Positions 1 through 13,100 of a stretch of 64,000 bases of DNA are shown here, piece after piece. Source of the stretch: Gibbula magus (lineage: Eukaryota; Mollusca; Gastropoda; Trochida; Trochidae); assembly GCA_936450465.1 (NCBI GenBank), contig OW388291.1, positions 37,858,656 to 37,922,655 on the forward strand, read 5' to 3'. Within the stretch, counting starts at the first letter, position 1. Every line of letters starts with the position of its first letter. The position numbers and the translations under genes were made by a program. The notes below the pieces were generated by a model that saw only the letters and a list, made by a program, of their open reading frames with translations, did no database searches and was not told the origin of the DNA.

Positions 1-1032
1 TAATAAGTATTTTTGTTTAGCATGCATTTAAACAATAATACATTTAGCTAGTGATAAAACACATCTCAAGTAAGAACACTAAAGCACTCCATATTGTAAT
101 AGTATGATGTTTTAATTCCACATTAGGACACAGTTCACATCCAGAAGATCACTGTAAATACATCTGCTGCTTCAAAGAAGTAAAGGAACACCTGATTGTA
201 TGTATATGTTCTCTGATAAATGAATTGACGAGTACGAACATCAGAAATACCATTTCAGTAAAGGGATGTTCTGAGCATTCACAGAAACAGAACAATGGTT
301 GATGGTAACCAGTAAGAATGCCAAAGGACGTTAAAGTTTTCTTACAAACAATACCTCCTAATGCAACCATTCTCATGCCCAGAATGGCAATTCAATCCGT
401 TCCTCATAAATGACGGTTCTGAAGACTTCAAGCAAACCTCGGGAATGTTCGGTCAGAACGCTCAACCATAGTCTCATTGTGCCACTGACAAAATCAATCT
501 GATGTTTGGATGCTCCAATTCATTTAGCCGTGAACATATATAAATAATCAGGTACCACCATACTTCTTCGAAGGAGTATAGATCAACATTGAACTTTGAT
601 CAACTTAAAGTCAGATGATGGACAATTTCAATGTATTAGTCACTTTAGGCACATCCAAATGCATGATATAAACATGATTCATGGTCAAATAACAACAAAT
701 TCAAGTCAGGAGAATGAACATATAAATGCACAGTTGTACAGATGTCCTCAGTCAATATCCTGGACCAACAACCGGGATGATAAACCATTCAAGCACACTT
801 GTGAAATCTCATCAGATGATGAAGATGCCAATGCAATGGTACCTGCAGAATGTTTGAAACTGTTTGCCGGACTTGTTGATAAACTTCACATGATCAACAA
901 GCATATTTGGCTTGTAGGATTTTCATAACCTAAATGTCAACACAAAGTATGAAACACCATGGTACTCAAACTTGATGCCTCTCTGATCTGTTCTGATTTT
1001 GATATTGTTCTTTATCAAAATGTCTTGCTTTC
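1..1032. other. 3' flank / putative 3' UTR of CPSF2
   Basis: Lies downstream of the CPSF2 stop. On the minus strand I see no AATAAA here; the nearest variant is ATTAAA (plus 111-116), about 0.9 kb past the stop, or the true site lies outside the window. A plus-strand open frame at 596-928 (110 codons) has no recognised homology and no clear splice or promoter context; I treat it as unproven. Confidence 0.4.
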
Positions 1033-1125
1033 TCACACTATTGCGTACTGTTGGTAGAGTAAGTCTCGAATAACATAGTAATCGTCACATAGAGCACCTT
1101 CAAGCTGAATTCGACCTGCCTCGTT
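1033..1125 (-). CDS. CPSF2: CPSF2 terminal coding exon with stop
   Basis: 93 nt; acceptor TTTCAG; encodes [20 protein letters not shown] and then [10 protein letters not shown], ending in TGA at 1035-1033. The terminal YAIV is the exact C-terminus expected for the family, so the stop is authentic. Confidence 0.96.
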   Translation of the reverse strand, partial: NEAGRIQLEGALCDDYYVIRDLLYQQYAIV

Positions 1126-4100
1126 CTGAAAAATAGAGATTGATTGATAGATAGATTTGTGTAGATAAATGAGAAATAAAAGGATTACAATTACAACTGG
1201 AGTATGACATGTTTAACTACAATATCATAAAGTTTCTGTGTACATTAAATATCAAATTTGTTTTGATTTTGTATACACATAAGGTCTGGTACCAACATGA
1301 GGCAGAATATTAGAAAAGCTCTCTTAACACTTGAAGCTAGTGAATAACTATTCTGAACTAGGATTGCCACAGGCAATACTTAGGTCTTCAAGACTTCTGC
1401 TTGACCTTGAACTCCACGTTGGACTCAGGGTTATACATCTGTTTCTCTGCTTTAAAATGAGCTATCAAACATGTCTCTATCTTCAGTAGTTTTTTTACAA
1501 AAATTCTCCAAAGAAGGTACCCCTCTGAAAACGGAAAAATCACATATTAATGGACCCCTACATTACATTTCTCATGATTAGGACAAAACGGTTAATATTT
1601 TCATACTAAGGTGTAACATAGAAAATGTTGTGCTTTAACTTCCACTTAAGAAGATGTAATCATCAATTACATTGCATACATAATTAATGCGTTATGCCGT
1701 TCTAAATATTCAAGAAAACACTCAAAAATGCTTAAATTTGGACCCCTAGACATCTCTTGCGATGTTCAAGGCTTAACTATAAACTTTTTGATGAAAGCTG
1801 TCAACATAAAGGGTGTTCTTCTTGAAATTGTTCATACGTAGGTGTATGTAAAATGTCAATAGCATAAGCAGTTAAGCAGTTATGAACCTTTCAAGTTTGT
1901 TGAAATTGGCGATTTCTGAAAAGTGGCAAACTTCTATGACTTGTCACAAAAAAACTATGATAGATACGAGCTTGAACAATATTGTCCTTAATTAATGACG
2001 TTTCTACATCACCATGATCTATTTAAAGTATTTTTATCTTCAGTTGTTCATGATCAATAATTCCCCAAAGGATAAACACCTCAAAAAGTCTCAAAATCAA
2101 AATATTTAACTGTTTTGGAAATATGCTCAAATTATGCCCAAACTAATAACTTTTATATGATAATGATATGTTATGGAATTGTTAATCTAGTTATTAGAAA
2201 GAGATTGCAGTCAGTAACTTGGATATAACTACATTTATAACAGAGTTATGTCCCTTTGAGTTCGAGCCCCAAAAATAAGTTTTTCAAAAAGTTCAATTTT
2301 CAAATTGCTGTAGCTCGGTAACCGTTAAAAATAGAGCAAGGGTTGGGGGGATTACTTTTTGCAGCATTCTTTTAGCTTTCAAATGAGCTACTGTATGTAT
2401 TGCTGTGATTTAGGAGAAGATTTTTGAAGACGCGTACCCTAAAAATCGCGAAAGTGCGCAAAATTTTAAGTTTCTTCGAAATAGCAAAAAATCTATTATT
2501 ACGGCCGAAAACCACTATATGCCTATTCGATGGAGAATGTTTTGCCCACATTTTGGTGAAAGTTTTATGAAAATAACTTGATAGGTTTTCGAGCTATTGA
2601 GGTTGAAGTTTCAACTTCAAGGGGAGATAACTCAAGAACCAGGTCGAAATTCAAAATTCGGCCGACGATAAAATCTAAGTTAGGACACGGGCTATCATCC
2701 CTGAAAATTTCATGCAGATCGGACCAGCCGTTTTCCCGGAAAACATGGAACAAAATCTATGAAATAATAATAATAATAAGAAAGAAAAACACGATAATAA
2801 CAGAAGGTCTTCAGACATTCGTCTTGAAGACCTAATAAACTATTCTGTGTTGTCAGCTGACACAAATCACAACTTGTTGATGAAGGGAATATTCTATGAT
2901 AGCAACTATACTATGTTTACCAGGAATATTAAAATGTTAAATGGTTAAGAAATTAAGGACTGATGAAGAAGAATGAACAAGAACTCACCCTCCTGACCGC
3001 CACAGTGTTGTTACAGATGAGGACTCCCGCCACAAACTCACAGGGGATTCCTTCCTGGAGAAGCACCATCTTGAAATCTGACAACTTGGGCTCGTTGATG
3101 AACACTGATGTGTGTACTGGGACCTGGAAAAGTTATAAAGCAGTTTCAGCTTTCACTTAGACCAACATCATCTCCTTTATGGTGTGGAATAACATATCAT
3201 GACAAACACTGTTACTTGGACATAGAGGGATGAAGGAAAATAGAGCCATTGGCTCTGAGGCATTAAATAATACATCTTAAGGTTGAAAATTTAGATATTC
3301 CAGAAGTAGTCTTCAGAGGGTTAAACAAATCAATAATTGATGATCCACATTGGCTAAGGTGTGCTCACAACATTTCAGTTTTTGTTTGCCTTTGTGGAGT
3401 ATACATAAACAGATTTTCAGTTTGTGTCCCCGATGACCCTAATCAGGGACCACAGAGTCAACAAATCTAAGAGTTATATTCCCTATTGGCTGGGGAGTCT
3501 GAACACAACATTTCAGTTAAAGGCCTTTTTTGGATTTGGATTTGGGCCACTGGTTAAAGATGGTCTATTCAGGTCCTGCAGTTTAATAATTAACAGTTGA
3601 TGACAATATGACTAATAACTTACTTGTGCTGGAGGAAAGACTTGCAGTGTTGGTACAAGATCCTGAGCTTCCTTCTCATCTTCCAGATCTTTAATACAAA
3701 CATACATCTCTCTTGTTATTCAATTGTGGTATTGTTTCCTAAATAATTATTGAAACTATTTACTTCTCAAAATGAACTGTTTGAGCAGTATTCTAAAAAG
3801 AGAATTTAGTGAACACAGCCCACGCTACCAACATTGGTCAAAGAAAAAAGCTTCAAAGTTGTGAAAGGCACACAATGTATAGTCCTTTGTGTGAACATAT
3901 AATAATACTGGATATTTGTTATGCGCCATTCCATACACTAAAGTATGCTCTTGGCACAACATGAGTAAGATATACAATAGGAATAAATAATATTAATAAA
4001 ATATATAACCAGAAGGATTAAACAATGCTTGAAAACAGATATACAGCTGTACATGGAAACAAAGGAAAATCTAGAGTTGAATAGATATATCTTGAGATAA

Positions 4101-7100
4101 GATCTAAAAGATACCATACCACTGCAATTTCATGAAAGCAAAGTGTGTGAAGTTTGAGAGATACAGAAATGAGGGAAAGATGTCCAAAATAGCAAAACAT
4201 AATATCTCGGAGTACTCATTACATCGGTAAGTTTCTCAATAACTTACCTTTTAATTTCTGTTTTTCCTTGTCAATACTGTCTCCATCTTCAATAGCCAGC
4301 AAGGCGCCTGTGTCAGTTTTCTCCCCAGACAAGTTAAGGTAACCGTCGATCCAGGCCAGTTCTATATCACGAGCTTTGTGGAAGACCAGAGAGGTCACAA
4401 GATGATCACCCATGCGGAGCTGTGGACAGAAGTAGGTATCAATCAAATTCCTTTGCCGAGTAACAAGAATGTATCCTAAAATATTAATCAATGTAACTTC
4501 CAGATATAGAATTTAGTGCAATTGAGTTTTCTAATAATTAAATCTTTGAATATATCCCCAAAATTAATATAAATTTAATTTTCAGGAAAGTGAAGAAAAC
4601 TGAAAATAGTTATTTTTATTCTGAACACTGAAGGTGTACACCAGACATACTATCCATATATTGACCATTGGGTCAAACTTGCTGCCAAGGATAGAAACCT
4701 TGAAGAAAGAAGGTGAAATCAGATGATTTGCGATTTAATGGCATATTAAGAAATTTCATGAAATTATCATGGCAACTATATTATCTTAAGGAGAAAGCTT
4801 GCAACACCAATATTGCTTTGTACTGCAGTGGCACCTTGGAGCAACGACTGACACTAGTGAATTATTGATACTGCATTGAATTTATATGTAGCATTGTACC
4901 CTAACCATACTGCAAGGAGAACATTTCTCAATAGCAGAAAAAATGCTGAGGAGAGGGAGTAATTTAAAGCATGACCTCTTGATCCAAACTTGAAAATCTA
5001 ATCCACTACACCTTCATGTCCCTAAAGAAATAATGATATGCATTAGGATTACTTACTTGGTATATGTGACTCTCAGTTGTGGCATCTATCGCTTCTCCTG
5101 GTTTTGGAGTGAAGATGTTTCCTTGGACTATTGACTGAGACTTGCAGTACTCGGCCAGAGCTTCAGTTGCTTCTGATGAACCTCGCACTAAGATCTAGAA
5201 TAGCAAAAACATTTTAGTTCTCTCTTACTGGATAATAAATCAAGGCATGGCAGAAAGGGGAAAGTGGGTTATTAATATGGATTATGTCCCAATGGGGCAA
5301 ATTCGGTTAAATAGAAACATTTTCACTTCAAGATGAGTAAGACAACAAAACTTGCATGGAGAGGATGTATCCTTGGGATACATAATATTTCTGTTATGAA
5401 ATTTTAATTAAATGATTGAAGAACAACAAACAACTAACCGGTAGATGAAATCAAGCAGGGAATACTTGAAAATCATAATGAAAGAATATATATTCTTACC
5501 AGTTGTTTTGGTTTGATTTGACTTAGGATCTTCTTGACAGATTCACCATCAGATCTTCCCTCAAAGTCAATATACAGCACACTGGCATTGATGTCCAGAG
5601 TCACGCTGGAGGCTATGCACTTGGTAGGTAAATCAGACACATCTGCAGAATAAAGTTTTCTTGAACATTTTGAATGTCATTTGATATAAAGATGTTTAAT
5701 GTATGTCTTGATAACACGAGGTTTCTAGCACCAAATTCAGTGTGTCCTTATGGCCTGCATTTGGTCAGAGGTTAACTAGCTATTTTATTGGCTGAAACTC
5801 CAATGTTTGAGCTAAGAGTGGAATTGCAAGCAATGATTGTTTTTGAAAGTTCTCTTTTGAGAGGATCTCCTGTCTAAATCGACATAGCATTTTGTTTGGC
5901 TTTCAAGAATCCAACTTCCAAATGCAAGGCATAGCTCTTGCCAGTCTCCATTACTGGCTGATTTAGTCAGAGAGCGTAACTTGAGTATGAAATTGACAGG
6001 GGATGATGAAAGTTTTGCTCTCATTTACAAAATACTTTCAAAAGACAGTGGGGAAAATGAAGAATGTTAGATATCATCAGCTAGTCTATTTAAAGAGCTC
6101 AGCATAAAGATTCTGGTATCAATGTTGACAACAAGAAAATGGTATTAAATGATGGAGTTGTTCAAAATAAACCAAAAAAACTGGTACCCGGTAATGCAAA
6201 ATTATCTCAGGGATATCTTTGTTTATTCAAGCGAAAAGATAGAAATGTTAACTGATAGCAATATATTGATAACTTAAACACAGGTCCAATGAGCCATTAT
6301 TGCTTTGCATGTTTTGGGTCAACTCTCCTCACAAGTCATATAACTCATGTCAGTCTCTACCCTTGCTAATGCATTTCATAGCATTTTCTCAGGTCTACCA
6401 AAGAAAACATCGAATTGCATCAAAATGCACACATAAAGAGACGAATTTGCATCGTAAATTAGCGGTCGTAAATTAAATGAACCGAATCTGCACACAAATG
6501 AGATGATCAGCAATTATAAATACACAAGGATGCGAAATGAAAGATGCGAACGCAACACTGTGACTGCGCAAGGGCTGTCCAATTCCAAAATGGCGCATGA
6601 AAGTTTGACTCCTTCGACTGGGATGTTAAAATGCCTTTTCTGCTTCTTACATCTCACTTCATGGTGTTTTATGAATTATAAAGAAGGATGGAAATTCTTT
6701 ACTAAAATGTTCAAGAAATGTCATGTTTTTCTCCACTTTACTAAGCATGCGTACTCACAGTGTTGCGCTTCGCATCTTTCATTTCGCATCCTCATGTATT
6801 TATAATCACTGATCGTCTCATTTATGTGCAGATTCGCTTCATTTCATTCCGTATCGCTAATTTATGATGCAAATTCATCTCTTTATGTGTGCATTTTGAT
6901 GCTTTTCGTTGCAATTTGATTTTGTTTGGGCCTGTTTCTGTGCCAGTGATTTGCATTAACACTAATCTTTTGGGATGTCATTAAACAGTAGTTCACGACA
7001 ATATGTATTTTCATAATTCGGAAAGTAAACATATTGAGAATAAATTAAAATGTTTATATGCATACACTGTAAATAAATTTTAGAATGACAGATCATCTTA

Positions 7101-10100
7101 CCTTGCATGGCTTCATCAGTTGTAGTTGTTTCATTCTGAAAATATCAAATATAAAGATAGTTAAAGACAACTTTTCAGGAAATTAACAAGCAAATAAATT
7201 TTATATCGTACAAAAGTCACAGAAAAAAATAGAGTTTAAAATCTATTGATGAACATTGTACAGCTAGTATACAGATCTATACATTAAATGTCAAATTTAC
7301 TTATACATAATACTTACTGCAGCCATTTCCTCGTCAGCAGGGATAGTCTCCAATATTGTGTAATCCTCCAGTCTATAATAAAAGTCTTTGAATTATTTTA
7401 TGGAAAATAATGCATGCTAGTATATTTTTAAGAGCAAGATATCTAACTAATACTATTAGTCAGGCAGACAAAATTAGTTGCACTCTTTTAGAGCTATATG
7501 CTGTCTAAATCAAGCAGGCAAAATAAAAGGAAAATAAAACTTTGGTGTGGTGTAAATGAAAAGTTAATTGTCTCAAATCTTTCAAGAAAGCACAAAGAAT
7601 ACAAAAATTAAAAATCAATAATCTTTCACAATGTGGTTAAATTTGGCAATGTTAAAGAGAAATTCTTAGTAATATTTTTCTCTCGAAATCTGTCAAAATC
7701 ATCTGAGTTGATTTGAAAAACAAGGAAATAGATTTTTATGCATTATGCATGCGGGAGGAGTTGAATATTTTCTTTGCTAAACATAAATATCAATTGTATA
7801 AAGTCACCTCTCAATCAAGTATAAAATGTTCTAAATTTCAGCAACCATACACATGAACCTAAAAATAAAAAATAATTCTGACCTTATAATTTCCCCATAT
7901 TCATCCCATTTGATTTTATCTTCATGGAATGGATACATTGGGTATGATTTTTTGGCCTGTTTGAAGAAACCACTTCTCTGCTTTCCCTAAAAGGATCAAT
8001 AAAATACAACAATATATATCAAAACATCAAAATGTTAATCACATTCAATTGATTCACATCTAAATAGCCTAAATAGCAGACAAGTTTGGATTATTCATTC
8101 AACATTGTTATATTTGAGAGTAAGAACTGAAGATAAGTTAATAGTTAACTGAAGATAAGTGGACCAACCAAATGGTTGGTAAGCAGGGAGAAGGGAGGAT
8201 GAACCAATGAAACTAGAGAGATCAGAGCATGTTTGTCCACAAGGTGGTCTTCATCAGAGAAGAGTCTACACAACGTCCAGCATGCTCTCTAAACATGTAG
8301 ACCAAATGTATAAATGTAAGTTGCCAATATCCCAGTGTATTTTGGGATCATTCTCTTAGTGAATCAGCATCCAGTCATTCTCCATTAGCACTAAGACAGT
8401 ACAACAGGGCAAATTCAAGGGGATAATCTTGTTTATGAATTTATACTATTTCTTTTTCTTTGTAATATATGTATTCATCCACCCATTTTAAATATAACAA
8501 ATTTCATGCAATGCAGGGATATTCATCAATTAACATCTTCACAAAAATGCTTCTAATTACAGCATAAACACAGAAATGGGAACATCCTTTTCACAAACTT
8601 ATATCCGGTCTCATTTAAGGTGTAAGCAGGGATGGTTCTGATGTCAAGCCCTAGTGGAATATTCTTGATTTAAAGTTACACAGTTGAAGAATTGTTTCAA
8701 TAACTGAGAAATTATTCCCTTATAGACGGTCAGGGTAACGGAAGGTTTTGATGAAGATTAGGGTCAAGCAATCCTATTACTGAATTTAAAAAATATTTAA
8801 ACAACTGCTGGCAAATAGACCATAATTAATAAATTATGATCCCTCATCCTTTGCCAAAATGCATGAAAGAAACTATTAAATATTGTACCACATACATAGT
8901 TAGATAAATTGTTTCATCAAGAATTCATAACAAACATTTTAACAACACACATAACTTATTTCCATCTGATAAACACATAACAAATATGGATCAATCAACT
9001 GTATAGTACAGATAACATTGGAACACCTTCATTCTACTCATTCTCTTCATTTTACTACAATGAGAACGCTCAATGCAGTGTCCACTGTCATTAAACTTTG
9101 ATATGACCATCCGTTTGACCGGTCCCGGGTGTCTGGCCACTGTATGCTAAGCTTCTCACATCAATAATTCATGACGTGTTTTCATTCCGAAATCGTTGGT
9201 CAATTGACGACCCAGCACCGTTCATAGTCTTGGGATTAATTGTAATTAGAATCCTTGTGAAATGTGCAAAGCTTGCATGACAATCTATCGTCTCGTACAC
9301 CTCCTTGACCATTCAATGATTAGAACAATTTCTAAGGATTGTATTGACCAAATTGAGCTTGAAGGAATTTAATATTAATCTGTTGTCATGATGGGTTAAG
9401 GATGTGGTCTTAATTAACTAGGAACATCATTCCCAACTGATCAGTCCACAAGTAGTAAACACATATTACAAGGACGTAAATAATCCAAGTACATGACCTC
9501 ACTTTAATGCCAAGAACTCACATCTAAATTCTCCAATGATTATCTATAAAATTAACAGTGTTTGTCCTTGATCCAAAACAGGGAAATACAGTTCAAACAT
9601 GACCAATGGTATACATGTGTTCTAAAACATAGGAATATAAACAAAACATACATGTCTCAGGGTTCATACACTTCAAAGTATAACAAATTCCATGACTTTT
9701 ATTCCAAGCAAGGTTCAAGCAACACAGAATGTTGATGATAAACATAAATTTTTAGTCGCAACAAAAGAGGGGGGGAAATTTCAATGACTTTTCCATTACT
9801 TTCTATATTTATGCCAATTGTCCGTAGTTTTCCAAAATCTGGAAACTTATTTTAAAATTGTATGACGTTGTCAGGATTCCATGGCCCATATGAACCCTGA
9901 TTTGTCTCTGGATAAATTCTACATCTGAATGTATTCAAATTACTGACTATATTGACAAAACTTTAGGTAAGTGCCTGGTGCTATAAATTATGGTAGTCAT
10001 GAATGCAAAAATAGAGCCATTGACTTTGCAGCTCAATTAGTTTTAATATGATTTATAATCAATACTTACATTTGAAATGTAATATATAATATAATGAATT

Positions 10101-13100
10101 GTCACCAAACATGTACTGCACATTCGTAAGAAGTAGAAAATAACTGTTAGGGAGTAATCTCTACGACTCCCCCTCAATGTCATTTGCTCTCAAATAAAAA
10201 ATCCTCAAATCATGTGTTAATGCCTGAATACAGTGTGCTTTATGGATTTAAATCCCTGCAAATATGCCTGATATAAGAAATCCCTCCCCCCACACACCTG
10301 ATAAAGAGTTCAGGAAGTTCAATACGTTAAGCTTGTTAAAAAAGTGTTGCAAGATACAAGAGACCAGAAGAGATTTTGAATGGAACCTCAAACAGAGATC
10401 ATGTCTATACGGTCAACTTTGTTGTGGCGGAGGATAACTTAATTTTCTAATCCCTCAAGAATTGTTAAGAGACTCAACTGTCTTTTGAAGAAGTAAACGA
10501 AATGGAATCAAAAGAAAATACCAAAAGAATCCCCAAGTGACCTACCTCTCCCGGGAACATAAGATCGTGTTTTCCCTTTCCTGGTTTGCTTCCGTAGGTT
10601 TCCACCTCCATCTCGACCTCACTTTCATCACTCGATTCATCCTCCAGATCTCTGTGCACAACGTAAATAGACTGACAAACGTGCATATGGGTTGAACATT
10701 TATTACTTACCTGTGGAAGACACTGCAATATTTTTACAATATGAAACTTGTCTATAACGCTGCACGTATGATGTCACCCGAGACACAATATAAGTACCAA
10801 CTTCACAGTGGTATCTAACTCGCAGGATTCTTGGTTTCATTCAACTGTCAGCCATTTCACTTGATTAATGGGGGTGAGGAATAAATAGAATACTAAATTC
10901 CTTTCCAAGTAATACAATTTTTATAAAACTTGTGAATTATTTGGTATCAAACAAATTTTACTCATTTGAGTCAGAATCATAAACTCGTTTAATAATAATG
11001 GTATTACATGGAAGGCGGTTGAGTATTCTCTATAAATGTATCTGGACTTACATACGATTTTTCTCTAAACATGACGTTATAATATTTAGCATAACAATAT
11101 TTGCAAAATTTGTTTTTTTACAAGAAATGTCCATTGCTGGATTTGAAGCCACAGTCTGGCACCTACCACAGTCAACATAATGAGCACTCGATCGATGAGC
11201 TTAACTAATATATATTCAAATGGGTATGCTTATCAACATACTCGTTTGCAGCACAGTATTTCTAAATTCTGAATTGTGGATGAATGTGAAAGAGAAGAGA
11301 CTGGACTCACAGTTTTGACTGGTCTGACTTGAGCTTCTCCTGAGCCTCCTTCTCCTGCTTCTTCCTGAGGTACTCCTCCAGCTCCGACCCGTCCAGTCTC
11401 ACCCGCCGCCGCACCTGGTACATTTTATATTAATTGTTAATGTGTGAGTTACTTTTTAACTTAAACAAAGACAGGCAGTTCTCATAAAAATAGAGCCATT
11501 GACTCTGTAGCTCATCAAGTATTGCATTTATTTTATAATTCAACAGTAAAGACTAACATATCAAATAATAATCTTTTACAGTTGGATAGTCGGTAAATTT
11601 ACAAAACCACCTTCCTTTCCACTTTTGGAAATGAAAGTCTAAGTCAAGTGTGTGTTTTGATGGAAACGGGGAAAATTAAAATGTGAAGAAATTGAAAATA
11701 TAAAATGGCATATCTAAACACGATGATTGTTCCATAAACAAAGTTTCGTTGAGGAAATGCCTTAGGGTTTTTGAGTTCTGCTCTGTGAAGGAAGGATTTC
11801 GAGACAGACAAATAGACAAACAGACTGAAATTAGGCAGAGGAGAATGCAATTTTAAGAAGCTAAAGCAAACAATCCATAACGTCTATCAATGAATTAAAA
11901 GACAGGAAATCATCAATGAATCCTACTTTTCAAATACAAAAACATTATATTTGCTTTCAATGCAAACAATCGCTATCTAATTCAAATAACAGACATTAAT
12001 ACCATATAAATACACTTCCAATTGCTATTTCCATCCTCCGAAGCTTAAGAAAAGAAGTGATAGCTCGCAATGAAAAATGAATCAATCCAATCCTCTTTAC
12101 ATCTCAACGCAGACTAAAGTCGAAGATTTTAATAAAACAATCATTAAAGTGTCTTGAAGGAAGAAGATTGTTCAGAGGATAAAGTAGAATTGAAGAACAC
12201 AAGGAAACACGATGAAGTGAAGGGATTTGTGGTTTAATGCTGTTTTCAAGAGTTTTTCGTTAATCTCTTGAATCATGATTTTCAGAGTTCTCTTAGCTAA
12301 AATGGCCTAACTACCATAGATCAACACCAGCTCATGACGATCTTAGAACTACCAAGGAATTTAGAAAATATAGACCCAAGTAGCTACCATCACGGCAGGG
12401 AAAGCCTGCATTTAAACCTACAGCATAGGCCTGAGATTGTATACCATGGTAATGTTGGACAGAATTTAGCATTGCATCTATACATTTATGCACAACACAA
12501 GTTTGCAGGCTATATCCCCTGCCAAAATTGGTCAGAGTGACATGGTGACCTTGAAATTATGATAAAGGTCAGGAAATGAACTGGTGTCTGCACAATGTCC
12601 CAATGTGGGCTGTCATCAAATCTAGGTGCATTGATTCATGAGGTATCAAGAAATAAGAAGTCTGGATGGACACACCTACTTAGAGGATTTGAACATAGAC
12701 CTCTTTTAATCCAGATCATATTGAATCTTGTAACATTGAACTAAGAATGGACCATTGGTTCCTTTTATGTTTCATGACAGGTTTAAGATATATAAACCAT
12801 GTAATAGTGTTTTATTTACATTATCATGCCATACAACTATAAATTATCTATGGATATTTGGTAACAGGACAATTTCTGGACAAGAAATATAAAATAGTCT
12901 AGGGAGACTTTTAGATATTTGTATTCGAGGAGAAACCAAATATTATGGATGACAATGTCTTATTCAATGTATATCAGAATCTTTCAATGCTGTTCCATCA
13001 ATCATCTGCAGATAGTATGGTTAATATATCAGGGTTTGTTGTCATTCCGTTGTCTGGGACAGATAAACATGCTATGAATCATACTTGCAGATCCAACAAG

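Noticed and set aside
596..928. 110-codon plus-strand open frame in the CPSF2 3' flank
   Set aside because: No recognised motif, antisense to the likely 3' UTR, no splice or promoter context; could be chance.
6503..6805. 100-codon plus-strand frame
   Set aside because: Runs through the foldback element arm and loop; no protein resemblance.
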